A stretch of 64,000 nucleotides of DNA from Novipirellula artificiosorum. GTDB lineage: Bacteria > Planctomycetota > Planctomycetia > Pirellulales > Pirellulaceae. The translations under genes were made by a program, and so were the position numbers. The notes beneath the pieces were generated by a model that was given only the letters and a program-made list of their open reading frames with translations, did no database searches and was not told the DNA's origin. The stretch is from NCBI RefSeq assembly GCF_007860135.1, contig NZ_SJPV01000005.1, positions 473,376 to 537,375 of the forward strand. Direction: 5' to 3'. Positions within the stretch are counted from its first letter, which is position 1, and each line of letters opens with the position of its first letter. This document shows positions 14,301 through 23,724 of this stretch, one piece after another.

Positions 14301-17249
14301 CTAGGGGACCGTAAATTCGGCTGGCAAGTCGTAACGCCCGACGACCGCCTGCCGCGTCGTGACCAAAATCACTTCTTTTCCGGGCCGCTGCGGGTCATCC
14401 GCAACCACCCAAATCAACGCCTGTTTGGGATCATGCGACCCCGTGGCCGTCTTGTCAGGGTTGGCACCGAGCAGCAAATCGGTCAACACTTGCCGAAACG
14501 GCAAACCTTGCCTCGAGAAATCTCGAATCTGTTGATTCTGAGTGATCCCCATCTTCTGCAAATCGCTACCAACGATTCGCACCGCAGGAACTTGCGTGCC
14601 CTCAGGAAGCGAATCAGCAAATTGCTCGACGATCAAATTGATTCCAAATTCGAGCGATTCCTGATCGAAGGCGATCGACATCTTGCGATCGAGCAACTCC
14701 TCCAACGTCAACTCCTTTGCGGTCACTGTCGGCACCGAAGGTCGACTTTTCGATGTCGTATTGAACGCCCAGAGCGTTGCCAAACCCAACTGGGGCGCGG
14801 CCTTCGCCGGCACATAGACATTCGCGATCGCGATTTGATCGTTCAACCCATACCGAGTTTGTGAAGCCACAAACCGCATCATCGAGGGCAAGCGATTCGC
14901 CAGCAAACGCCAGGACGGATCCGCCGTGGACTCGAGAATAAACGTCTCGGCCCAACCGGGCGTCCCTTCGACAGCGCTGCGCAGCTGCCCGAGCAGTGCG
15001 GCGCCCGTCATCCCTCCGCTCGGTGAAAATCTCGTCTCGGCATACAAACGCTCGTCATCAAAGTCGGCGACCAGCAGCGCGGTGGCTACGTTCGGAATCA
15101 AGAGCGACTTCAAAGGATCGACCCACTTCGGCGCCGACACCTGCAACAACCTCCGAGCATCAGAGAAAATAAAATTCGGTGTGACCATGATGGCAAAGTC
15201 AGCTTGGTCACTGGATGCATCCCAAAGCGACTGCATGTTACGTGGCAACGGGATGTCGGCTCCTTCGTTAGCAGCAACCTCTTGCATCCGAGCAATGCTT
15301 CCAACGGCAAACTGAGTCACTTGGCTTTCTGGTTCTCGGTCAACCCGTGCAACGAAATAGGCATCATCACCCAGTTCGTCACTGGCGTAAATCGTCGTTC
15401 CCTCTGCGGTGTGCGAGGCGGCAACCTCCCACCGCTCGACCAGATCCTCGATCGCGATCGAGTCCCGCAGCATGATCGCAAGCGATACCTCTGGCCAGCC
15501 ATCCCGTGTTCCACCATCAGGCAACGGATGCATCGCCAGCGACAATCGATCGATCGCGTCAACAGGGACCTTCCCCCGCGCTGCCGCCAACTCCAAGAGG
15601 GGCACCAGCTCGGGCCCCAGGGAATCAAGGAATTCCTTTCCCGATGCACGCGAACGTAGCGAAGCAAGCTGAACCGTCAGCACGGCGCCGGGCCCAGGAG
15701 GCAAAAGCCGAAGCGGCGCTGGCTGGTCGGTTGAATAGGGCGGTATCCACAAAAGCCGACTGTCGTCGACGGCGAGGAACTCGGATGCAGCGTCTGCATC
15801 GGATAGCTCCGGTGCCCCGGATTGTTTCTTCAACGCGTCCTGCTGCTTCTTGGAGTTCGCCGCTTCGACCATCCACTCAGGAAGTGAGGGCTGCGACCGT
15901 GGTGCCGCTGCACCGTCGGGGTCCTCGCTTCGACGGGCGAGCAAGGCGACGACAAGCACAAGCACGGCAGCACCGAGCGATCCAAGAACCAGCGGCGCTT
16001 TACTTCGATTTCGTTTCCGCCTCCGCGCCGCGGGTGCCGGTGCAGCGGGTGCCGGTGCAGTGGGTGCCGGTGCAGTGGGGGGAGGTGCAGGCGGTTGCGA
16101 CTGCGGTGAGGCAACCGATGCGGCGACCGACTTCAACGGGCTTGGGGGCTTCGCCGCAACGCTAGCTCGCGACCCCGTGGCCTCCTGATCCGGAGCCTCA
16201 AGCAACGGAAGAGTGGCCTTGAGTGCTGTTGAGAGTTGTTCAACGTTTGCAAACCGGGCCTTTGTGTTCTTGGCCATCGCAAAGGCGATCACTCGCAACA
16301 ACGGATCACCTGCCGAGTGTTTCGATACCGCATGGGCCAACCCATCGGGCACTTCGCTGGCATGTTGCTGCAACGTCTGCTCGTCGGTCGAACTCGCGAA
16401 CGGCATCGTCCCGATCACCAATCGGTACAGCAAGCAGCCCAGGGAATAAATGTCGGTCGCGACATTGCAGCAGACCGTTGGATCCAAGAACTCAGGAGCT
16501 GCGTAAGCGATTGGGCTACAAAGCGTATCAAGCCAAGCCGGTGGGTCTTGGGCGGCCGTGTCTCGGACAACCGGCGACTTCGGCGGTAGCGCGGGATCAC
16601 GTAACAGGATCGCGACCGGCGAGCTGCCGCTGGTAATCCAAACACGGTCGCTGCGGACAGCCCCATGCACGAGCGACGCACGATGCAAAACGTTCAAGGC
16701 ATCACAAACCGAGATACCGATTTGGCAAGCTTGCCGCGGCAAGACGGTCGCGCCGGCACCAACCCGATGGAACAAGCATTTGCCAGTTGGCAGTGCAGAA
16801 AAAACCGCCAACTCGTCTGCGCCGCGGTCCAGTTCAACTCCCTGGAGCGAGGCGTGGAGAGTCTTTGCGTGCGTCGCGAGCCATCGGTCGCGGTCCTGGG
16901 CAAGGGGCTTCGGGTCGACGCGAAAGAGAAAACCCCGCTCTTGCGAGGTCCGGCCCGTCGACGTTCGCTGAACGCGAAGCCACCGGCTCAGCGGGGCTTC
17001 ACTCGTCCCTTCACGCTGGAGATACGGGCCGATTCGTCGCAAGACGGGATCGGCCGACAACAGCGTCTTGGCTTGAAACTCCGACAAAATGCCGAGGCGA
17101 ACCAGGTATTTTGCGAGCGACAACGCGTCTGCGGGTGGCGAACCCCCGGACGCTTTAGCATACTTGGCCGCATATTGCTTGCATCCGTCCGCATCGGTAA
17201 TACCACTACGAACCAATCGGGACCCGAACTCGCTGAGTGCGACCGCCAT
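14301..17249 (-). CDS. membrane protein with Ser/Thr pseudokinase domain
   Basis: A 982-residue protein. Residues 90-350 follow the protein kinase layout (APE at 251-253, DIYSLGCLLYRL at 266-277), and the N-terminal LVRLGILSEFQAKTLL is typical of planctomycete Ser/Thr kinases. The catalytic loop HRDxxxxN is replaced by HGAVRSDRV (195-203), the DFG motif by RDP (217-219), and no VAIK-type lysine is visible. It is therefore probably a pseudokinase. A Pro-Ala repeat (about 385-408) leads to a basic stop-transfer segment and one transmembrane helix (about 418-438). The remaining 540 residues lie outside the cytoplasm, and their last part (about 850-940) resembles a short secretin/TonB N-terminal-like domain. 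The extracytoplasmic function is unknown. Confidence 0.8.
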   Translation of the reverse strand: MAVALSEFGSRLVRSGITDADGCKQYAAKYAKASGGSPPADALSLAKYLVRLGILSEFQAKTLLSADPVLRRIGPYLQREGTSEAPLSRWLRVQRTSTGRTSQERGFLFRVDPKPLAQDRDRWLATHAKTLHASLQGVELDRGADELAVFSALPTGKCLFHRVGAGATVLPRQACQIGISVCDALNVLHRASLVHGAVRSDRVWITSGSSPVAILLRDPALPPKSPVVRDTAAQDPPAWLDTLCSPIAYAAPEFLDPTVCCNVATDIYSLGCLLYRLVIGTMPFASSTDEQTLQQHASEVPDGLAHAVSKHSAGDPLLRVIAFAMAKNTKARFANVEQLSTALKATLPLLEAPDQEATGSRASVAAKPPSPLKSVAASVASPQSQPPAPPPTAPAPTAPAPAAPAPAARRRKRNRSKAPLVLGSLGAAVLVLVVALLARRSEDPDGAAAPRSQPSLPEWMVEAANSKKQQDALKKQSGAPELSDADAASEFLAVDDSRLLWIPPYSTDQPAPLRLLPPGPGAVLTVQLASLRSRASGKEFLDSLGPELVPLLELAAARGKVPVDAIDRLSLAMHPLPDGGTRDGWPEVSLAIMLRDSIAIEDLVERWEVAASHTAEGTTIYASDELGDDAYFVARVDREPESQVTQFAVGSIARMQEVAANEGADIPLPRNMQSLWDASSDQADFAIMVTPNFIFSDARRLLQVSAPKWVDPLKSLLIPNVATALLVADFDDERLYAETRFSPSGGMTGAALLGQLRSAVEGTPGWAETFILESTADPSWRLLANRLPSMMRFVASQTRYGLNDQIAIANVYVPAKAAPQLGLATLWAFNTTSKSRPSVPTVTAKELTLEELLDRKMSIAFDQESLEFGINLIVEQFADSLPEGTQVPAVRIVGSDLQKMGITQNQQIRDFSRQGLPFRQVLTDLLLGANPDKTATGSHDPKQALIWVVADDPQRPGKEVILVTTRQAVVGRYDLPAEFTVP

Positions 17250-17362
17250 CGATAAACAATGTCTCTTTAAGAAAACCGCTGATTTTGACCTACAGTCTAA
17301 CGGAGTCCTCCGTCGAGAGTGTCTCCTGTCGATCGTAGTACTTTAACCGACCGAGCCGTATC

Positions 17363-18844
17363 TTGAATATCGTCTACGTTACCACCGAAGCGGTGCCGTT
17401 TGCAAAAACCGGCGGATTAGCGGATGTGTGTGGCACCTTGCCTTCGAAAGTCGCGGCACTGGGGCACCGTACGGCCGTCATCATGCCAGCTTTTCGCAGC
17501 ATTCACCATGCGGGTTTGCCGATCGAGTCGACCGATATCACTTTCGCGGTTCCCATGTCGGATCAGAAATTGATTGGTGCCCGACTGCTCAAATCGACCC
17601 TTCCGGACCAAGACGTCCCCGTTTGGTTCATTGATCAACCACAATATTTCGAGCGCGACTCGCTCTACGGCACCGCCGATGGCGACTACCCCGACAACGC
17701 CGAACGGTTCGCGTTCTTTTGCCGAGCGGCATTGCAAGCGATTGCTCGGCTCGGATGGCCCATCGATATCGTCCACTGCAACGATTGGCAAACCTCGCTG
17801 ATTCCTGGTTTGATGGCGGCCAAGCCAAAGGCCTATTCTTGGATCGCCAGCGCATCGACCGTGTTGTCGATTCACAACCTTGCCTATCAAGGTCACTTCT
17901 GGTCCGAAGCCTTTCGCTGGACCGATCTCGACTGGTCCCATTTCAACCCAAATGAATTTGAATTCTACAACCACCTGAATTTCTTGAAGACCGGGATTGT
18001 CACGGCGGACATGGTCAGCACGGTCAGCCCCCGGTATGCCGAAGAAATTCGCTCGCCCGAGCAAGGTTGCGGTCTTGATAATATCCTTCGTGGCAGATCG
18101 GATCGATTGGTGGGAATCATCAACGGCATCGACGAATCCGTCTGGGACCCTGAAACCGATCCAAAAATTGTCGCAAACTACGATGCCCGATCCTTCCAAC
18201 GAGGGAAGTTCGCGAACAAACGTTCGCTGCAACACCGGTTCGGTTTGGAACAAAGCGATGAAGTCCCGATGATCGGACTCGTCGGCCGACTCGCGTCTCA
18301 AAAAGGGTGGGACATTATCCTCCCAGTCATTCGTTCACACCTCAGCGAGGATCGCCCGGCGCAGTGGATCGTGCTTGGCAGTGGCGATCCGGTTTACGAA
18401 GCAGAACTGCGAACGCTGGCGAAGGCGTACCCCAATCGATTTGCGTTGTACTTGGGGTTCAGCGATGAGCTTGCTCATCAAATCGAAGCGGGAGCAGACC
18501 TCTTTTTGATGCCCAGTCAATACGAACCCTGTGGTCTGAACCAACTCTATAGCCTCCGCTACGGTACCGTCCCGATCGTTACCGAAACCGGTGGACTCGC
18601 CAACACCGTGGTCAATTGCACCACACAGACGCTTGCCGATGCAACGGCGACTGGGTTCTATGTTCCCGAGTCCAATCCAATCGCGTTGGACCAAACGATC
18701 GGAAAAGCCTTGCACCTCCGCTATCACCAGCGAGAAAAATGGGAACAAATCATCCAAACCGGGATGAAGCAGGACTTCTCATGGCGGAAGAGCGCAGGCC
18801 AGTATGTCGACCTTTACGCCAAAACGATTGCCCTTAAAGCATAA
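17363..18844 (+). CDS. glgA: glycogen synthase GlgA
   Basis: GT5 enzyme that elongates alpha-1,4-glucan from ADP-glucose. At 493 residues the length is standard. The ADP-glucose-binding loop KTGGLADV is at residues 15-22. The C-terminal domain contains GRLASQKGWDI and SQYEPCGLNQLYSLRYG, the second being the conserved GT-B nucleotide-sugar region with its acidic residue. Translation starts at a TTG (17363-17365). No upstream ATG is available, and the N-terminal sequence NIVYVTTEAVPFAKTGG begins exactly where the family does. It is followed on the same strand by a nucleotide-sugar transferase gene and a GH57 enzyme, which together form a glycogen island. Confidence 0.94.
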   Translation: MNIVYVTTEAVPFAKTGGLADVCGTLPSKVAALGHRTAVIMPAFRSIHHAGLPIESTDITFAVPMSDQKLIGARLLKSTLPDQDVPVWFIDQPQYFERDSLYGTADGDYPDNAERFAFFCRAALQAIARLGWPIDIVHCNDWQTSLIPGLMAAKPKAYSWIASASTVLSIHNLAYQGHFWSEAFRWTDLDWSHFNPNEFEFYNHLNFLKTGIVTADMVSTVSPRYAEEIRSPEQGCGLDNILRGRSDRLVGIINGIDESVWDPETDPKIVANYDARSFQRGKFANKRSLQHRFGLEQSDEVPMIGLVGRLASQKGWDIILPVIRSHLSEDRPAQWIVLGSGDPVYEAELRTLAKAYPNRFALYLGFSDELAHQIEAGADLFLMPSQYEPCGLNQLYSLRYGTVPIVTETGGLANTVVNCTTQTLADATATGFYVPESNPIALDQTIGKALHLRYHQREKWEQIIQTGMKQDFSWRKSAGQYVDLYAKTIALKA

Positions 18845-19006
18845 GCATCGTTCTGGTCTGGAAAATGGGCGAAAAGTATCCCGCATTTTTGCCGCTTTTC
18901 GCTTTGCAAACCACGATACCTATGAGGTAGGATCAGCGCGCGTGAGGGGTGTTGCAACGCCCAACACCGCCCTAGCAAATTATCCATCTGACTGTGAAGT
19001 AAAGCC

Positions 19007-20275
19007 GTGATCGAGAACGTCAAAACTCAAGTCCACGATCGATTCGAACAGACGGTCCCCACTTCCGAAGTTGACGAAGCCTCCCACATGGCCCACAACG
19101 CCTTGGCGTCCGACGGCCCTCCGGATTGCTCCACCGTCCCTTCACCTAAAATCGATCGCCACGCCGTTGCCTCTCCAGGAACCGCTCAATCACGGTTGGA
19201 TCCGATCACAGGTGAATGGACCATTTTCGCACCGCATCGCGGCGCCCGTCCCAACCAGTTTGGTTCGCTGCGAAGGATGGCCAACAAAAAAAAGGTGACC
19301 TGCCCCTTCTGTGCGGGAGAAGAAGCGTCGACGCCTTCCGCATGCTGGGCGGCCAGGGTCGATCACGAAGATCGCTTTGTGGTCTTTGGCGATCCGACCG
19401 ACGTGGAAGCTCTCGATTGGTCCGTTCGCGTGGTGCCGAACAAGTATCCCGTGATCACGGAAAACGCCTGTGGGTGCAATCAAGGCGCCTCGTTGACGAG
19501 GAATCCGAGCAGTCGCTCTCACCCTCTGTTCCAGTCGCGTGACTTGATCGGTGGTCACGAAGTGATCATCGAATCACCCTATCACGTCCAATCTCTCAGC
19601 GAATTGGACCTGGCGGAAACCAAACTGCTGCTGTTTGCCTACCAGCAACGTCTGCGGTTTTGGCGAAACCAAAAGGGGGTCAAGTACATCAGCCTGTTTA
19701 AAAACGTCGGTGGCGACGCAGGTGCATCGTTGCAACACAGCCACAGCCAATTGATCGCAACCGATCAGATCCCCAATTCGGTCGAGACGATTTGCGAGCG
19801 AATGCGGTCACATCAGGCCAAGACAGGATGCTGCTTGCAATGTGATATCATTCGAGCGGAACTCAAGCACAGGACCCGGATCGTCGCCCAAACCGATTCC
19901 CTGGTGGCCTATTGTCCCTACGCCAGCCGATTGCCGATGCTCATTCGCGTCACCACCAAGGAACACATCGACCATTTTGACGACGTCCCTTTCGCTTCCC
20001 TCGACGAACTGGCTCGATTGCTGCAGCGGATGACAGGTTGGCTTGAATCGATGATCCCCCAAGTTGCCTACAATGTGCTGCTTCACACGCGACCTCCGGG
20101 CGCAACGGGCAGCTCCGAAGCATTTCACTGGTCGCTGGAATTCTTTCCTCGAATCAGCCGAGTGGCCGGTTTTGAATGGAGCAGCGATTGCATGATCAAC
20201 ACCGTGTTGCCCGAAGTCGCAACCGAAAAGTATCGGCAATTCACGGCTGCTGAGGACCCTCGTCGCGTTCTTTGA
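19007..20275 (+). CDS. galT: GalT-family nucleotidyltransferase (galactose-1-P uridylyltransferase or ADP-glucose phosphorylase)
   Basis: HIT-superfamily enzyme of 422 residues. The zinc-binding CPFC is at 99-102, and the catalytic HxHxQ appears as HSHSQ at 244-248, where the second His forms the nucleotidyl-enzyme intermediate. The C-terminal half includes WSLEFFPRISRVAGFEW, typical of the GalT fold. The HSHSQ form, rather than HPHGQ, is also seen in the ADP-glucose phosphorylase branch of the family. With glgA upstream and GH57 downstream, an ADP-glucose substrate is as likely as UDP-galactose. The start is a GTG at 19007; the first 60 residues are poorly ordered and an ATG at residue 28 is an alternative. 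Confidence 0.85.
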   Translation: MIENVKTQVHDRFEQTVPTSEVDEASHMAHNALASDGPPDCSTVPSPKIDRHAVASPGTAQSRLDPITGEWTIFAPHRGARPNQFGSLRRMANKKKVTCPFCAGEEASTPSACWAARVDHEDRFVVFGDPTDVEALDWSVRVVPNKYPVITENACGCNQGASLTRNPSSRSHPLFQSRDLIGGHEVIIESPYHVQSLSELDLAETKLLLFAYQQRLRFWRNQKGVKYISLFKNVGGDAGASLQHSHSQLIATDQIPNSVETICERMRSHQAKTGCCLQCDIIRAELKHRTRIVAQTDSLVAYCPYASRLPMLIRVTTKEHIDHFDDVPFASLDELARLLQRMTGWLESMIPQVAYNVLLHTRPPGATGSSEAFHWSLEFFPRISRVAGFEWSSDCMINTVLPEVATEKYRQFTAAEDPRRVL

Positions 20276-20455
20276 AGTCTTCTCGCGAGCCGTTTCTTGC
20301 ATGTCTCGCGTCCCGTCGCGTGGTTTGAATCCAGTTGGCTACAATTTAGATGATCCTGTTGCATCGATTGATCCGATAGTAACAGCAAAGTTGTCGCGAT
20401 ACGTTCTGCTCGCGCTCGAAGTCCCGTCCGCCGCCGATCACCCCAAACAAAAAAT

Positions 20456-22621
20456 ATGACGCCACACGCATATTTGTGCCTGGTTTTGCACAATCACCAA
20501 CCCATTGGCAACTTTGACGGCGTGTTCGAACAAGCGTACCAGGACAGCTATCTGCCGTTCTTGGAGGTCTTTGAACCGTTTGAAAGCCTGCAAATCTCGC
20601 TACACACATCGGGTCCGTTGATGATTTGGTTGTCCGAGCGACACCCCGAGTACATCGACCGGTTGCGGATGCTGATCGACGCCGGTCGCGTCGAAATTGT
20701 CGGTGGTCCTCAATACGAACCGATCATGACGATGCTGCCGTCACGCGATCGGATCGGCCAGATCCAAGTCTACAGCAACTGGCTGCATCGCACCCTTGGT
20801 GTTCGGCCTCGAGGCATGTGGATGCCCGAACGCGTTTGGGAATCGTCCTTAACCCGTGATGTGGTGGACGCAGGAATTGAATACACCGTCTTGGACGATT
20901 ACCATTTCCGCGCAGCTGGACTTCGTGACCAAGATCTCCGCGGTTATTTTTTGACCGAGGACGACGGACGACTGCTGCGAGTTTTTCCTGGATCCGAACG
21001 ACTCCGCTACACGATCCCGTTTCGGCCTGCTCAGGAAACGATCGATCATTGTCGCCAGTTCGCGGAGCAGTCGCCCGGTGCGGTCTTAACGTTCGGCGAC
21101 GACGGCGAAAAATTCGGCACTTGGCCCGATACGAAGGTTCATGTCTACGAAAAGGGATGGCTGCGGTCCTTCTTCACCGCATTATGCGAAAATGCCTCGT
21201 GGCTGAAAACGGTCACACTCGCTGAAGCCGTTACCCAAACGGCTCCCGCCGGGAAGGTCTATTTGCCCGATTGCAGCTATCGCGAGATGACCGAATGGGC
21301 GCTGCCCACCGAATCGCAAGAAACATTCGACGAGGTCACCCATGCGATGGAAGATCACCCGCAATGGGGCGATTTGAAACCGTTCATCCGCGGTGGTTAC
21401 TGGCGTAATTTCAAGTCCAAATACGAAGAAACGAACGAAATGTACGCTCGCATGATGAGCGTCAGTCGCAGATTGGCCGATGCGGAAGCGGCCGCCAGCG
21501 ACCCGTTGGAAATCGCAAGGATTCGCGATGACTTGTATCGCGGCCAATGCAATTGCCCTTACTGGCACGGCGCTTTTGGTGGCATCTATCTGCCCCACCT
21601 GCGTAACGCAATCTATCAACACTTGATCGCTGCCGACAACCGACTTTCCAAACTCGAAGGAATGAATGAGCAAACGGTTCTTGCCACCGCAGACGATTAC
21701 AATTTTGATGGACTGCAGGAAGTCCGCCTCAGCAACAATCGCTTGTGCGCGTGGATCGCACCGGGGCATGGCGGCCGTATGTACGAGCTTGATGTTCGCG
21801 AGATACGCCACAACCTGCTCGCGACGTTGCAACGCCGTCCCGAGAATTACCACCGCAAGGTCCTGGCCGGTCCCCATGCCGCAGGCGAGGATGTTGCCAG
21901 CATTCATGATCGCGTTGTCTTCAAGCAAGCCGACCTGGACCAACGCTTGCAATATGACCGTTATGCTCGCAAGAGCTTGATGGATCATTTCTATGACAAC
22001 GATGCCTCACTGCAATCGGTCGCTCGCGGCGAAGCCGAGGAGCGGGGCGATTTTGTCGATCTGCCGTTCGAAACCAAGATTCGGCGTGGTGCCGATCGGG
22101 TGCAGGTCCAGATGCGGCGAGATGGAAACGCCTGGGGAATCCCGATCACCTTGACCAAAGCGGTAACCCTTTGCGCCGGCAGCGATCGATTGGCCGTTAC
22201 GTATTTACTGGAGAACTTGCCACAAGATCGTCCGCTACACTTTGCGATCGAGATGAATTTTGCCGGCTTACCTTCCGGTGCTGACGATCGCTACTTCTCC
22301 GATCTTGACGGCCACCGCTATGGCCAACTCGGCGAGGAACTTGATCTGCGGGATGCCCATGGGCTAAGCCTATCGGATCGTTGGCTCGGCATCGATGTGC
22401 GAATGGAGATCGACCGACCGAGTGGAATTTGGGCTTTCCCGATTTCAACGGTCAGCCAAAGTGAATCGGGTTTCGAATTGGTGCATCAGAGCGTCTGTGT
22501 TCAACCGCACTGGATCGTCACCGGCGATGCCGATGGACGATGGGTCGTACAAATCGAAATGGCGGCCAACTGCGAACCTTCGGCCGAAACGATTCACGAA
22601 GAACAAGTGATCCGCTTGTAG
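20456..22621 (+). CDS. GH57 4-alpha-glucanotransferase/alpha-amylase-like enzyme
   Basis: A 721-residue GH57 protein acting on alpha-1,4-glucan. HNHQP at residues 12-16 is GH57 motif 1. PERVWE (125-130) carries the catalytic nucleophile Glu126, and TFGDDGEKFG (213-222) the acid/base Asp. After the barrel, the beta-rich C-terminal region from about residue 400 matches the DUF1925/DUF1926 extension of bacterial and archaeal glucanotransferases. No signal peptide is present, so it works in the cytoplasm on glycogen made by the neighbouring GlgA. The exact activity (transferase versus hydrolase) cannot be told from sequence. Confidence 0.9.
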   Translation: MTPHAYLCLVLHNHQPIGNFDGVFEQAYQDSYLPFLEVFEPFESLQISLHTSGPLMIWLSERHPEYIDRLRMLIDAGRVEIVGGPQYEPIMTMLPSRDRIGQIQVYSNWLHRTLGVRPRGMWMPERVWESSLTRDVVDAGIEYTVLDDYHFRAAGLRDQDLRGYFLTEDDGRLLRVFPGSERLRYTIPFRPAQETIDHCRQFAEQSPGAVLTFGDDGEKFGTWPDTKVHVYEKGWLRSFFTALCENASWLKTVTLAEAVTQTAPAGKVYLPDCSYREMTEWALPTESQETFDEVTHAMEDHPQWGDLKPFIRGGYWRNFKSKYEETNEMYARMMSVSRRLADAEAAASDPLEIARIRDDLYRGQCNCPYWHGAFGGIYLPHLRNAIYQHLIAADNRLSKLEGMNEQTVLATADDYNFDGLQEVRLSNNRLCAWIAPGHGGRMYELDVREIRHNLLATLQRRPENYHRKVLAGPHAAGEDVASIHDRVVFKQADLDQRLQYDRYARKSLMDHFYDNDASLQSVARGEAEERGDFVDLPFETKIRRGADRVQVQMRRDGNAWGIPITLTKAVTLCAGSDRLAVTYLLENLPQDRPLHFAIEMNFAGLPSGADDRYFSDLDGHRYGQLGEELDLRDAHGLSLSDRWLGIDVRMEIDRPSGIWAFPISTVSQSESGFELVHQSVCVQPHWIVTGDADGRWVVQIEMAANCEPSAETIHEEQVIRL

Positions 22622-22777
22622 GTTTCTTTTTTCCGACCAGACGCGGGTGCCCCCCGGCACGCACCTGTTCCGCGATTCGGCAACCGATTTCGTCGCCGCA
22701 CTGCTTGACGCTTCGGCGTCGCGACTCAGTGATGAGGATCGACAGCAAATGAACGACATCAAGTCCCCTCGGAATCG

Positions 22778-23242
22778 CTACTCGACATCGTCTTCGGGTG
22801 CGAGCCAATCGATGTGTTCGCCTTCGTACTCTTCGTGTTCGTCCAGCCTATCGATGAACAGGCCGACCTCTCGCATCGCGATCTGCCACGACTCGAACGG
22901 CGGTTCCAGCTGACCCAATCGCTCGACCAAACTGTCCAATTCGACCAGCAGCTCCTGATGATCCTGAGAAGCTTGGTCGCGACTCGCCGCCACTTCGGCT
23001 GAACCCGCCGGATAGGCGTCTGCCAACTGCCTTCCCATTTGGTCTTCGCGATCAAAATGATGCGTGAGCTGTTTGCGGAACTGTTTCAGTTTGCATGCCG
23101 CTTCCCCAAACTTCGGAACGCCCATTTGAGAAACAGAATAGGTCCACTCGCGAAACGCGTCGATTCGCTGGTTCAAATCCTCATGTTCGCTCTTCCACTG
23201 AGCAAACAGGGCGCGAACGGAATGTTTGGTTTGATCGGTCAT
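22778..23242 (-). CDS. hemerythrin-like protein
   Basis: A 154-residue, mostly helical protein. The spaced His/Glu motifs (HEDL, THHFDREDQ, DHQELLVELD and DEHEEYEGEH) follow the four-helix bundle of hemerythrin HHE domains, which bind a di-iron centre. The start at 23242 (MTDQTKHS) is preceded by GGAGG, an excellent ribosome binding site, so the longer frame to 23266 is rejected. No partner domain is attached. Likely roles are oxygen or nitric oxide sensing or iron storage; the sequence does not distinguish them. It is divergent from nhaA. Confidence 0.75.
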   Translation of the reverse strand: MTDQTKHSVRALFAQWKSEHEDLNQRIDAFREWTYSVSQMGVPKFGEAACKLKQFRKQLTHHFDREDQMGRQLADAYPAGSAEVAASRDQASQDHQELLVELDSLVERLGQLEPPFESWQIAMREVGLFIDRLDEHEEYEGEHIDWLAPEDDVE

Positions 23243-23724
23243 GATCAGCCTCCGCTTGTTTCGCAATGCTGGAATCGAATCGCGAGGAGCAGTCGCGTCC
23301 CTCTCTTAACTGCAATACCAGTACCAATTGGAATCGATTTGTTTCGCCGACGGCGGCGAGTCGCACGGCCAAGTCTGCAAGCCGTTTGCCGGTCCAGACT
23401 TCCTGGTCACCGTGCGAGCGCAAAAAGCTCGTATTTGCTGTGATTGGAATCGCGCGGACTGAGACGATTCGCACGATTGACCGACCACCTACTGTGACCT
23501 TGTGTCACGTTGTTCTGCCCCACGGACGACCCCTTGATTCGGCCTATTTGGCACAAACCGGTGCTCGACGTCACTTTCCCTGTTTTTGCTAGCAAAGTGA
23601 AACAAACAAGTCACCTCTCCCTTGTGAGCATAACTCACTATATTTCGGGCGCAGGTACTTGGAAGGTTCCAATCTCCGCACCCATTTCGTCCCCATTTTG
23701 AACTTCAGAGGTCTCGCACGGGAA
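23243..23724. other. 482-base intergenic region between hemerythrin-like gene and nhaA
   Basis: No credible gene is visible. The leftmost part holds the ribosome binding site of the hemerythrin-like gene, and the rest must contain divergent promoters for it and nhaA. A short open frame on the minus strand (23181-23474) overlaps the hemerythrin N-terminus and has no family resemblance that I can name, so it is not called. Confidence 0.5.

Noticed and set aside
16030..16095. Minisatellite-like DNA repeat (GGGTGCCGGTGCA units)
   Set aside because: It is fully explained as the coding sequence of the Pro-Ala linker in the pseudokinase protein.
23181..23474. Minus-strand open frame upstream of the hemerythrin-like gene
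   Set aside because: Overlaps the start of that gene, which has a strong ribosome binding site of its own; no family recognised.
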